Of a stretch of DNA of 64,000 nucleotides, positions 39,081 through 48,734 are shown piece after piece. The position numbers were made by a program, and so were the translations under genes. The number at the start of each line of letters is the position of its first letter. Within the stretch, counting starts at the first letter, position 1. Location of the stretch: contig BGKB01000023.1 in NCBI GenBank assembly GCA_003116975.1, positions 540,714 to 604,713 of the forward strand, in the 5' to 3' direction. The notes beneath the pieces are model-generated. The model searched no databases. It was not told the origin of the DNA and saw only the letters and a list, made by a program, of their open reading frames with translations. Source of the DNA: Aurantiochytrium sp. KH105. Lineage: Eukaryota > Sar > Bigyra > Thraustochytrida > Thraustochytriidae.

Positions 39081-40520
39081 GATGGACCGATGCGCCTCCC
39101 TTTTCTCCTCCGCCTCCACCATCACGGTACGGCACGGCACGGCGCGGCGCAGGATGAGATGTCACAGCGCATGGCGTTGACGCGGAAGCCCTGACCTGCG
39201 CTGCGCTTTGCACCGCCACCGCGCACTTTGAATCCGCCTCTCTCCGTGGCTGTTTGCCCGATTTGCGACCTCCCTCCATACGGCCAGACTGCAGGTGTGA
39301 AAAGAGCCCGATTGTGACCGCGTGAAGACAGGCTCCACCCGAGTAACTCACTGGCCGGCCACAAAGGCTGCTGCTGCTGCTGCTGACTGCATCTGGTCAG
39401 CCGGCTTCGAGACCTGCCGCGCCAAAGAGCGTCGCCGCCACCGGCCACCGGCCGTGCGGAGCGCCCTGCGCCCGGCCCCGCCTCGCATCCATCGCCTCGC
39501 GCTCTTGTGCTTACTGTTAGTCATAATCGTGTCTCAATACGTATGTCCGTCTGTCTGCCCCTGTGGCTGCTGCCATAGTGTAGTAGCATAACATAACAAG
39601 AAGGAAGGAAAGCCCGAGGCTGGTCCCGCGACGAGCCCGCGCGCCCGTCTGCGGGGGGCGGCTGCGGGCGGCTGCGGCTCTGTCCTCGCACCTGGCCCCC
39701 GCAGCCGGATCCGAGCAGTGCAAGATACGGCCGTATGCGCCTGCGCCTCTGCGTACGCTCCCGCGGGAGGAGGCCGTGGCGAGGATGGGGAGCTCCGCCG
39801 CCCGCGCGTTACTGTTTCACTATGGTAGTATAGTATCATGGTACTAGTCTGGGCGCAGGCACAACTTATACCAACCGTGGCATGGCTTTCTTGCGGGGAG
39901 GGAAGAATGAATGAATGATCAATCGATTGAATGACGCGAAGGAACGAAGGGAGGGAGGAAGCTCGGGAGGAAAGAACGCGCCGCAACCGAAGCGACGCAG
40001 ATGCTCGGCACGGGCTCGGACCCGGAGCGGCACCAGCGCAGCGGATCCCCTCCTCCTCCTGCTCCTCCTCCTCGCGCACGTGGCGGACCGCCTGCGCTGC
40101 GCTGCGCTGTTTTATTTCCCTCCCTCCCTCGCTCGCGACAACGCGCCGCGGCGACGGACAGGACAGCCTGCGCGCTGCCCTGCGCTGCGCTGCATCTGCA
40201 CCAGCCAGCAGCAAGCCTGGCTTCGGCCTCGGCGCGTCCCAGGTCCGGGGGCACGCCACTGGGACAGTCGCAGGCGGCAGCTGGCGGCGGTCACCCAGCC
40301 CGGCCCGGCCCAGCCCAGCCAGCCTGGCTGACGAGCTCACGGTCCTCGCCCCGGTCACGTCATTGCATGTCCTGCCCTCAACGCGAGCCAGACAGGCACG
40401 GCAAGGCACGGATAGGCAAGAAGCAGAGTGGGCAATTCAAGGCAAGGCAGCGCACACAAGTTGAACTCGAAAGGGGAGGGAAGGAGGAACTCTCTACAGC
40501 TTACCCTACCTTTCCTTTCT

Positions 40521-40586
40521 TGCCTGGCCTTGCGTTGCGTTGCCTTGCCTTGCCTTGCCTTGCGTTGCCTTGCCTTGCCTTGCCTT
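40521..40586. repeat. Pentanucleotide repeat, TGCCT/TGCGT units
   Basis: About 13 units of a CCTTG-type pentamer with two variants (CCTTG and CGTTG) interspersed. Confidence 0.85.
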
Positions 40587-41481
40587 CACTGTCAAGTTGA
40601 ACTTTACCTTCTTTCCAGTGGCAGCAGAAGCACACCGTCGGATGCACGGCCCGCTGATAACGCCAAGTAACGACAACGGGCGGCGGGAATGGCGCAGCGC
40701 GTCGCGCAGCCGCCGCCGCCGCTCGCATTCCGTACCGCCCACGCCTCCCTTCGCAAGCCACCTGCCGCCGGCACCGGCACCTGTGCTGCCGGGTCATCCG
40801 TGTCGCCGCCCTCAAGCAAAAGCAGCACCGCAACAATCAAACCAGCTGCTGCTGCAACCACCAGCGGTGCGGCCAGCCAAGGAGCCTCCTCGCCGCCGCG
40901 CGTGCTCCATGCAGACCGCGCCCTCTCTGCGCCTTCTCCCCTCCCTGCCGAGGTTCCCTTGCTCCCGTCCAGCCCCCGCGCACTGCAGCGCACCGCCGCG
41001 CCAAATGACGCGCCCTCGGCCCGGCCGGCTGTGCTGGCCGCGCCTGCCGCGCCGGCGACCCCAAAACGGAGCGCCGCCTGCGCCTCTCAGCCAGCGTCTG
41101 CGCCGGGCAGCATACGCACGTACGCGCGTACGTACCGGCCAGAGCAGAGCAGCTGGCTGGCCGCGGCGGGCGTGGGCCGGCGCCGGGTCTCTCCGTAGTG
41201 AGTCACGTCAGTCCGTGCCGCCCGGTTATTTTGGTTTCTTGTGCAGCTGCGCTGCGTGCATGTGCGTTACCGTGGCCGCGTCGAAGTTCACGTTTGCGGG
41301 AGGAGAGAGGAGAGGATACGGAGGGAGGGGGGGCTAGGCGCCGGCTAGGCGAAGCGGTGGCGGCTGGCCGAGCTGGGGGGGTGCCGCGCCAACAACCCGT
41401 TGTTTGGACGCGCCTCTTCCGGCGGTGCCCCGACTCCGCATCGGCCTCCGCCCGCGCCGCCACGCGCAGCAAAAGGCGGCC

Positions 41482-41516
41482 GCCTGACTGACTGACTGAC
41501 TGACTGACTGACTGAC
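41482..41516. repeat. (TGAC)n microsatellite
   Basis: About eight tandem TGAC units. Confidence 0.9.
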
Positions 41517-41587
41517 AAACTGCAGTAGGCTTTGCTGCAGCAGCAGACTGAGACAACTTGCCATTGGTTGCTTGGACTGCGCCACGA

Positions 41588-41591
41588 AGGA

Positions 41592-41647
<56 letters not shown>

Positions 41648-41656
41648 AGAAAGAAG
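41588..41656. repeat. (GAAA)n microsatellite
   Basis: About 16 tandem GAAA units, a strand-asymmetric purine tract. Confidence 0.9.
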
Positions 41657-42146
41657 CGCTGCTCGCCGGCGGCGGGTCCGCGGCGCGGCGCGGTTCAAAC
41701 GGCGCGGCGAGACTTGACTCCGCCCGACGCCGGCCAGTCCTGCCGCGCCCGGTCCAGTCCAGGCCTGGACGCGACAAATTGCCTTGCGACGCGAAGCGAG
41801 ACGCCGGAGCGGCGCAGAGGCAGAGGCTTCAAGCGGCGCAGGCGAGGATGAGCACGCCGACTTGAGCGGCGCAGAACGAAAGAAATGAGCAGAGCCTCCT
41901 CCTCCTTTCTCTCACTCCTTTCCATCCTTCCTTCCTTCCGCTTTTTCTTCCTTTCGCCACCTCCTGCGGCGGCGCGGCGGCTGCGGGAGACCCGGCCCCG
42001 CAGACAACCCACACAGCCGCGCCCCACCGCCACGCACGCAGCTCAGACAGTCGCCAGAGGCGCAGTGGGCGCGGAAGGAAGTCCGGCATCCTATTCAGCC
42101 GCCGGATCTCGTAGTCACTCGGCTGCGGCTTTCACGCCCGCCGCAA

Positions 42147-42218
42147 CCCCCTCCCTCCCTCCCTCCCTCCCTCCCTCCCTCGCGCCTCCAAACCGCGCCT
42201 CCCTCCCTCCCTCCCTCC
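42147..42218. repeat. (CCCT)n tracts, G-quadruplex-prone on minus strand
   Basis: Two CCCT blocks (42147-42181 and 42198-42218). The complementary strand carries repeated GGG runs spaced by single bases. Confidence 0.85.
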
Positions 42219-42392
42219 GGCCCAGTCCCTCCCTCCGCCCTCGCGCCGCTGTCCGCCGCGCGCCGCCCAAGCGTGCCGGAACGGGGCTGCGCGCCCCGTG
42301 GGCCTGGCTCGCCTGCCTGGCGAGCTGGAACTTGGCCTTATCTCATTTCACCCCACTCCATTTCACTGAGCGGTATCATACGGGCAGGAGGT

Positions 42393-42838
42393 ATGTCTGT
42401 CTGTATGTATCGAGCGAGCGAGCGGACTCGACTCGACCCCACTCGGCCTGGAGAGAGAGCGACACCGCTCGAGCGCCCTGCCGCTCGATTCCTCCCCCCC
42501 TCTCCCTCCCTCCGAGCGCCGCTCAGACTCGCTGTCGCGACCTCGCTCCGGCCGACCCGCGTCGCGCCGCCGCTGCGGATCCGCTCTGGACTGCTCGGGA
42601 GGGAGGGAGAGAGGGAGGAAAGGAGAACGAGTCCAGTCTGGTCACTGATTACAGTCCATCGTCGAGCCACTCTTTTATTATGGTGTGATAGAGAGAATGA
42701 AGAGGTCCAGGGCGCAACAGCGGGCGGGCAGCAAAACCCAAACGCAGACGGAGACCTGGCCGACGAGGAAAAAGCAAAGGCAAGGGCCACGTGCTTTGCT
42801 CCGCTCGACAGGAGACGAGACCACAAAGAAGAAATTAG

Positions 42839-42901
<63 letters not shown>

Positions 42902-44117
42902 CGAGGTGGAGAAAATGATCACCAACACAGCAGGTATGCGCAACGCCATTGCGGAATGGTCGGGCACCGTCGGCGTGGAGACGAGCCAGGCCCATGTGAA
43001 CAATGCGCCGAGGAAAAAGAAAATGAACGCCAGACCTCCCGCGCCATGCAAGAACGCGGCGCGCGCACGTGCAGAGAAAGCAAGGCTTGCCGTAAAAGAG
43101 TGGTCCGGCACCGTCGGCGTCGCCAGCTCCAGCGACAACGCAAATGACGTGCCATCCAAAACCAACACGTACGCGGAACACAAGTCCGTCATTCGTCGCA
43201 AAGGCTCTCTTCTGGGCAATGCAAGGAGCGCGAGACTCGCTTTGGCAGAATGGTCCGGCGTGGTCGGCATCGGCGACGACGAGGACGAACTCGACGTTGA
43301 CATTCCCAAGACGTGCAGGAGTAGTGGCTATAGCACCAGCAGCATTAGCACTATCTCTAGCGTGAGCTCATGCGGATCCAGCGACGCGAGCACCATCGAT
43401 GACTTTGTATACACCACATCCACGCAAAGACCACCCGTCAACAAACATACCAGCACCAAATCGTCTGGCCCCATGCGCAATGTTCGTCTTGCCTTCGCAG
43501 AGTGGTCCGACACCGTCGGTGTTGGCATGGCGGAAGACAATGACGATGACAACGATGCGGCTGCTGCTGCTCCTGCTGCTCACAAGGCAACAAAAGCAAA
43601 ATCACCCTCGCGCTCAAAGAGTTTGCGTCTTGCTCTCGCCGAGTGGTCTGGGACCGTCCGCGTGTCCTTGGACACGGACGAAGAACAGCACGAGACTTCC
43701 GAAACGCGAACGTCAGATACTGGATCGTCACAAACGACATCCAGACCAGAAATTCGCAAGACAAAGTCGGCTCGTGCCAAGCTCGTGCGCGGAGTCAGCC
43801 GGAAGATGTCCAATCTGCGCCATGGACGCTCTTTGAGCCATAAAAAACAGCAACAGCCGCAGCGGAACCTGACCATATCGACCGCATCCACTTTTGACAA
43901 TAGCCAATTTTCGCTTCATCAGCAACCAGAGCCTACTTCGTGCCCAGTGCGCGACGAAGAGTTCTGCCTGCAAGAACAAGCAGAAACAACAGCAGCAGCA
44001 GCAGAAGAAGAAGACACCTCTGCTTGGGACTTTGGCAGCAGCGACGATGAGGAGGAAGATGACAATGATGACGATGACGACGACGCTCATTCTTTTGCCG
44101 CCATCGCCCCGTGCTAA
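42393..44117 (+). CDS. Unrecognised protein with five EWSG motifs and poly-Gln
   Basis: 574 residues if the ATG at 42393 is used. The next in-frame ATG is 42915, after the poly-Gln run, and a spliced start is possible. The N-terminal part is Arg/Pro-rich and doubtful. From about 42690 the sequence looks coding: acidic, then 20 Gln coded by (CAG)n at 42840-42901. Five copies of a motif with consensus RLALAEWSGTVGV follow, starting near 42938, 43076, 43229, 43481 and 43622 and separated by disordered linkers of about 35-70 residues rich in Ser, Thr, Asp and Lys. The tail is basic, then Gln-rich, then very acidic (Asp run). I know no family with this motif. The regular recurrence of an otherwise conserved 13-mer in disordered sequence suggests repeated docking sites. 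Confidence 0.7.
42840..42901. repeat. (CAG)n repeat coding poly-Gln
   Basis: Twenty uninterrupted CAG codons, in frame with the EWSG-motif protein. Confidence 0.9.
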
Positions 44118-44692
44118 TCTCATCGAAGAACAGCGGCCCTCCTTCAACTTGTACAATCTATTTTTGCCTCAATTTTTATATATAAATAAATCTAGGTATA
44201 GGAACCTCTACAAAGTCACGAACAGAAAGCGAGAATTTGCAGACTCTACGCAGCCTCCTCCAGCCCACTGCATCTCTTTTGAGGACCTCCCAAGCCTGAG
44301 AAGTTCCATAGCATTTCCTGCAAGACTAGTACGTGAGTATTGATAGCAGAATTGATGACCGAGCTCGTCAAGGATAGGCCTAGGCTTAGTTGAATCCTGA
44401 ACTTGACGACGGTAGCGGTAATGGTGATGAAAGAAGGCGCAACACTTGGTCCATCGATGTATTTTGTTTTTGTTTTTTCTGCAAGCAGCTCTGCCTACAG
44501 TGCAGCTGCCTTGCTAAACTGGAGGCAATCTATCCACCCATCCGCGCACACAAGCGAGGGGACGCGGACGCGTGCGTCCGGCCGCGTCCAAGCACGTGGG
44601 CTGTGGTGCATGAGAGCTGCACGCAAGGCGACGTATAGGAGTTGTCCAGCGAAGCTTGGACTTTCACACGGGGTGGAGGTCATTGCTGCGGC
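44118..44692. other. AT-richer spacer with TAGGCCTAGGCTTA
   Basis: A TATATATAAATAAATC stretch (about 44177-44193) is a likely polyadenylation region for the EWSG gene. TAGGCCTAGGCTTA lies at 44375-44388. No gene seen. Confidence 0.5.
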
Positions 44693-46144
44693 ATGCAGCT
44701 TGTCTTGGTGACGCTGCGCGCAGTCGCGACTGTCTTTGTCGTGCAAGCATTCGGGGTGGCGCTGGTGCGCGCAGGAATTTTGACGCGCGATGTCATCTCG
44801 GGTCTGTCGAGCCTCGTGCAGAACTTTCTGCTGCCAGCGTCCATCTTTGTGCGCATGGGCGGGATCATGACCATGGAGCTCTTGCGTGAAATGTGGCTTT
44901 TGCCAGTCGTTTATCTCTTGATGATCTTGGCGAATTTGCTCGTAGCGTACACTCTCCTTTTGCCACTGTCTGGGTCGCCAGATTGGTTTCGACCTTGGTT
45001 TACGCTCACTGTCTCTTTTCCCAACATGGTAGCCATCCCACTTATTTTCGTGCGCGAAATATGCCAGCAGGTCACCTTTGTCGAAGATGGTGTCGCTCTC
45101 GATGCAAATGAGTGTCTCGCACAAGGCGAGCTCTTTTTGTTCTTTGCAGGTCAGCTTGTAACCCTTTCATTTTGGATCATCGGCCCGGAAATGGTCGCTC
45201 AGCACGACGCAGCGGCACCTGCTGGAATTGAACTCACCTCTCAAACTGTCAACAATCGTGCAAACGGCTCAAAAGCAGCATACACGCGCGTCGCATGCGA
45301 GGAGGACCTGGAGGAATTTTCCCTTGCCGATCAGGCAAAGAGCACAAGTCGAGGTGCCAATGTCCAGGCTGCTGCGGATGCAGAGGCAGACGACCAAGAG
45401 CATAAGAATACGCCTCCCGCGGCCGACCCCGACTCCTCAAACATCAACAGAAGAGGAGATCTTCACGATAACTTGGCTGCCCTGGAAAAAGATCTTGATG
45501 GTTCCGACTGTGATGACCACCAGAACAGCATTCTTGATGATTCACAAGAGCCCACAACGCCGAGAGAGACAAGTTTTCTCAAAAAATGCGCATCGACCTG
45601 CAAGCGCGTCTTGCTGCGACCACCAACACTTGCCCAACTTGTGGCAATACCCATAGCACTCGTTCCAGTGCTGCGTAGCGCGGTATTCGGAAAAGCGTCC
45701 ATTTTGCAGCCCGCAACAAGCGCACTGATCACCATGAGCTTTGCAATGGTCCCGAGTCTAAATTTAGTTGTCTCAGGTAGTCTCGGGTTGAGCTTTTTCG
45801 AGCCAATGGATGAGAGCAGGCCGCCGCTCTTCTCTATTATTCCCGCTCGCGCGCTCGCCGTCCTTTTACTAGGGAGGATGGTTTTGCTGCCACTGGCATC
45901 GTTTGGTTTTCTTTCGTGGCTGCAGCCACGTCTCTTTGCAGATACCGAGAACTCTCTCATGATGGCTGTCATGTTCATGTCTGTCTGTACGCCAACTTCC
46001 AACAATTCCGTTGTTTTGCTGACCATGTCAAAGCAGCCAGATGCTGCTGATGCTCTCGCTCTCGTTATTATGGGACAGTACATTGTTGGAATGTTTTCCA
46101 TGACTGCCTTTCTTGTTCTTTCTTTCCGTCACTTGGACATTTGA
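44693..46144 (+). CDS. PIN/PILS-type membrane transporter (auxin efflux carrier family)
   Basis: 483 residues, ATG at 44693 (MQLVLVTLRA). About ten hydrophobic segments lie in two blocks, residues 1-165 and 305-483, separated by a hydrophilic acidic loop (about 170-300). Family-type features include GVALVRAGILT and SLVQNFLLPASIFVRM at the N-terminus, SFPNMVAIPLIFVREICQ and a C-terminal CTPTSNNSVVLLTM motif. The Mem_trans family (bacterial malonate/auxin-type carriers, plant PIN and PILS, yeast Ecm3) moves small organic anions across the plasma or ER membrane. The long cytosolic loop resembles PIN and PILS proteins. Substrate unknown; auxin transport is not implied. Confidence 0.88.
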   Translation: MQLVLVTLRAVATVFVVQAFGVALVRAGILTRDVISGLSSLVQNFLLPASIFVRMGGIMTMELLREMWLLPVVYLLMILANLLVAYTLLLPLSGSPDWFRPWFTLTVSFPNMVAIPLIFVREICQQVTFVEDGVALDANECLAQGELFLFFAGQLVTLSFWIIGPEMVAQHDAAAPAGIELTSQTVNNRANGSKAAYTRVACEEDLEEFSLADQAKSTSRGANVQAAADAEADDQEHKNTPPAADPDSSNINRRGDLHDNLAALEKDLDGSDCDDHQNSILDDSQEPTTPRETSFLKKCASTCKRVLLRPPTLAQLVAIPIALVPVLRSAVFGKASILQPATSALITMSFAMVPSLNLVVSGSLGLSFFEPMDESRPPLFSIIPARALAVLLLGRMVLLPLASFGFLSWLQPRLFADTENSLMMAVMFMSVCTPTSNNSVVLLTMSKQPDAADALALVIMGQYIVGMFSMTAFLVLSFRHLDI

Positions 46145-46550
46145 CACAATGCGCACATGTGACGCCTTTTCACAAGGGACAATGTCAAGAATGTGAATTT
46201 TGCCGTCAACACTTCGTGTAGCCGATGTATTTATTTATTTTCCTTTCTTCTCTTTCTTTCTCTTCAACATTTGCTGATTGCTCCTAGCCCGCTAGCAAAA
46301 GCTACGATCGATGCGACTCCTGCGACGGAGGCTTGTTCCTTCTTTCCATTGCAAAATGACATTCTGAACACATCCACATTGCAAGGCAGAGTTCTCTTGT
46401 CTTGTCTTGTCTTGTATTTACGAGAAAAGTCGCAAACGATAAGATGCAGGTTTGTCTCGAGTCAAAAATGTAAATGTTTGCGGACTGTCTTCTCTCTCGC
46501 GCGCCACAACGCACCGAACGATTCGCCTTGTTTCGTTTGCTGCCGCATTT
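46145..46550. other. Convergent spacer
   Basis: A pyrimidine-rich trailer (CTTTCTTCTCTTTCTTTC near 46242-46262) and a CTTGT repeat at about 46396-46417. No gene seen. Confidence 0.5.
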
Positions 46551-47381
46551 TTACTTGTCTGCTGCGTTATCCTCGCTTGCTTCATGTTCGTCATCGCACA
46601 CATCTTTCTCTGCAAAAACAAATTCTGCCGCTTGGATGGCAGCTTCAAGCTCCTCGTCCGTAAATGCACACATATGAACTTCCTCAAGTCCTTCGTACGA
46701 AGCATCCCGAATTGCCTGCGCGCCGACCTCAAGAACACGCTCGAGCGATTGCTCTCCGCGAAAGATACCAGCTGAAATTAGACTAAAGGCGATGGTCTTG
46801 AGATTTTTCTCCTGAGCGCGGGTCATTGCCGCCGCGTATGCCGAGCGCAGCATGCGGTCCCCCTCCTCCAAGTTCGCGTGCGACATGTACATGGGCCCCA
46901 CGGCATGGATGCAATAACGAGCATTTAAGTCGCCCCCCACGGTTATGACGGCGTCTCCAGTCGCGCAACGTTTCGACGATCCTCCTGGGAGAATAGGAAG
47001 TGCTAGCCTTGCATTTTGAAGTGCGGCGCCGCCTGCTCTGGAAATCGCTCCATCTACCCCGCCTCCACCAAGACAGCCCGTATTTGCAGCGTTCACAATG
47101 GCATCACCTTCGAACCCTACAACAGACCCTTGCGAGATCACAAACCTGCCGCCCTGATCGAGCGCGAACACGTCGCGAGGGTGCACGTTTCTCCACTTGA
47201 GTCCATGTTGCAGTGCAATTTCTAGCGTCAACTTCGCGTCCCTGTCTTCATCGTCGCGGGCTTGCGACGTTTCGCCTTCAAGGCCTTCATTTGAACGAGC
47301 CTGCTGCTCCTCCTCCTGCTGCTCCTCTTGCTGGCCTGCGCCAAGGTCTTCCTCGCTCTCGTTCGCCTCAAGGGTGCTCAT
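46551..47381 (-). CDS. Macro-domain (ADP-ribose-binding) protein
   Basis: 276 residues from the ATG at 47381 (MSTLEANESEED). The N-terminal 60 residues are Glu/Gln-rich and disordered. The macro domain covers about residues 78-255, with the ligand-binding signature DAIVNAANTGCLGGGGVDGA and later KTIAFSLISAGIFRGEQSLER. Macro domains bind or hydrolyse ADP-ribose on proteins or its acetylated metabolites. The asparagine and glycine-rich loop of the MacroD-type hydrolases is present, so activity is plausible. The frame stays open far upstream of this ATG, but that part lies across the divergent gene's leader and is unlikely to be protein. Confidence 0.9.
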   Translation of the reverse strand: MSTLEANESEEDLGAGQQEEQQEEEQQARSNEGLEGETSQARDDEDRDAKLTLEIALQHGLKWRNVHPRDVFALDQGGRFVISQGSVVGFEGDAIVNAANTGCLGGGGVDGAISRAGGAALQNARLALPILPGGSSKRCATGDAVITVGGDLNARYCIHAVGPMYMSHANLEEGDRMLRSAYAAAMTRAQEKNLKTIAFSLISAGIFRGEQSLERVLEVGAQAIRDASYEGLEEVHMCAFTDEELEAAIQAAEFVFAEKDVCDDEHEASEDNAADK

Positions 47382-47770
47382 GTTGACCAACTCGCGCTCT
47401 AAATCTGGAGCAGCTGCAACCGATGATTGACAAGCACTTGCGCTTCGTTCTGCGACCGCGGCCTCTGCTGCAGGAGCTGCCCTTGCTGTTGCTGCAGCTG
47501 CCGCCGCCGACGCCACGCGTGAACTCCAGACCCCTCGGCGCTGATTGTTTGTGCTCTGCTTTCTTGCTTTCAAGTTGCACTGCACCAGCGAAAGTGACAA
47601 AGAAGACCCGGTGGCGGAAGAAAAAAAAGGAGAAGAAGAAGAAGAAGATAAAGAAGAAGTTGTGCACGGCCCGGGGTCGTGTAGTATACAGCGATGTTGC
47701 ACAGCGCAGACGAACGCGGACAGAGCAGAGCAATAGACGGCCTGGATACTTGCACACCTGGAAGCCATCC
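47382..47770. promoter_or_regulatory. Divergent spacer between macro-domain and DOPA-dioxygenase-like genes
   Basis: A 389-base interval between two divergent ATGs, with a purine-rich GAAGAAGAA/GATAAAGAAG tract at about 47618-47660. It must hold both promoters if both starts are right. Confidence 0.45.
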
Positions 47771-48502
47771 ATGCGTGGGATTGCAAGACTGGCGCTGAGC
47801 TTGGCGCTGGCGCTGAGTCTAGCGCTAGAGAAAGCGCAGGCTCTGGCAGCAGCACCAGCAGCTGCTGCAGCTGTCGCAGATACGGCGGGTTCGGACCCAC
47901 GGGCAGGAAAGAGTTCGCCGGCCTGGTACCCGCAAGGTGGAGCACGCTACGCCACCTCTCACGCCACCAAGACGCCCATTCCTGGCGAGGATCACTTTGC
48001 AGAAACCTTTGATGTGGAGACTATACTTGAGTTCCACTTTCATGCGTACTTTTTCGAGCATAATCCCCAGGCCAAGGCGGACGCCATGCGACTTCGGCGT
48101 GAGCTAATTGATGCAGTGGCCCGCGGCGATTTTGTTTGTGTTCTCCCGGGGGTCACGGCGGCAATGATTCCCGGACTCAACGAGTCAGAGATCTGGCCAA
48201 TCGACGATGGACCCATTGGACCCCATCCCGTCGGGCAAGACGAGATTTGGGTTCCTGACGAGCACCTTGCGGCAGTCATGTCATTCATCATGAATTATCG
48301 CGGCGAAGTTTCAATACTTTTTCATCCGCTCACGCAGAGCTGTATCGAGGATCACTCGGGTCGCGCCATGTGGCTCGGCCCACCTTTTCGTCTCGACCTT
48401 ACGCCTCTCACTCGTGGCACCGACCATTGCGACCGACCACAGTACAGATCGCTTGGATTGGGCTACGCCAAGCGCCATGTCGCCGGGGCAGCCCTCATAT
48501 AA
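47771..48502 (+). CDS. Secreted DOPA 4,5-dioxygenase-family protein
   Basis: 243 residues, ATG at 47771. A strong signal peptide (MRGIARLALSLALALSLALE) and an Ala-rich stretch precede a domain with the DOPA_dioxygen family layout: FHFHAYFFEHNPQAKADAM, then a GPIGPHPVGQDEIWVP segment, MNYRGEVSILFHPLT and a DHSGRAMWLGPPFRLDL end. The conserved histidines needed for metal binding (HFHAY, GPHP, FHPLT, EDHSG) are present. In fungi and plants these extradiol enzymes open the ring of DOPA (betalain-type chemistry); bacterial relatives are uncharacterised. The substrate here is unknown. A secretory location is unusual for the family. TATAAATAA follows the stop codon. Confidence 0.85.
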   Translation: MRGIARLALSLALALSLALEKAQALAAAPAAAAAVADTAGSDPRAGKSSPAWYPQGGARYATSHATKTPIPGEDHFAETFDVETILEFHFHAYFFEHNPQAKADAMRLRRELIDAVARGDFVCVLPGVTAAMIPGLNESEIWPIDDGPIGPHPVGQDEIWVPDEHLAAVMSFIMNYRGEVSILFHPLTQSCIEDHSGRAMWLGPPFRLDLTPLTRGTDHCDRPQYRSLGLGYAKRHVAGAALI

Positions 48503-48734
48503 ATAACTCCAAGACAAAATTGACAAAACAGCAGCTAAGTCTTGCGCAACCTCCTGGGTACTACAATCTACTGGCACTGAACAATCCAAAAACGTAGACG
48601 AAAAGTGAAAAAAAAGGATAATTATCATCATTAGCGAACGCGTTTCGGACAGGTCACAGGACAGTCAACCATGCATGTCACGCAGGTGAGTGAGTGGGCC
48701 GGGTCATTGCTATCGAATCAGTCAAGTCACTTGG

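Larger units (their letters stand above)
38095..42392. other. 4.3-kb GC-rich microsatellite region without supported gene
   Basis: There are many long open frames on both strands, but all are Arg/Pro/Ala/Ser-rich and compositional, without domains. Repeats include (TGCG)n 38827-38859, (GTTC)n/(GATC)n/(CGAT)n 39024-39080, CCTTG/CGTTG pentanucleotides 40521-40586, (TGAC)n 41482-41516, (GAAA)n 41588-41656 and (CCCT)n 42147-42218. It could hold a long 5' leader of the downstream gene, an unrecognised non-coding RNA, or simply structural DNA. Confidence 0.5.

Noticed and set aside
41482-41656. Regular repeats as a possible CRISPR array
   Set aside because: These are simple microsatellites with 4-base units and no spacers; the genome is eukaryotic.
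38189-41865. Many Arg/Pro/Ala-rich open frames of 100-350 codons
   Set aside because: They occur on all frames at once, are set by GC content and microsatellites, and show no domain or start context.
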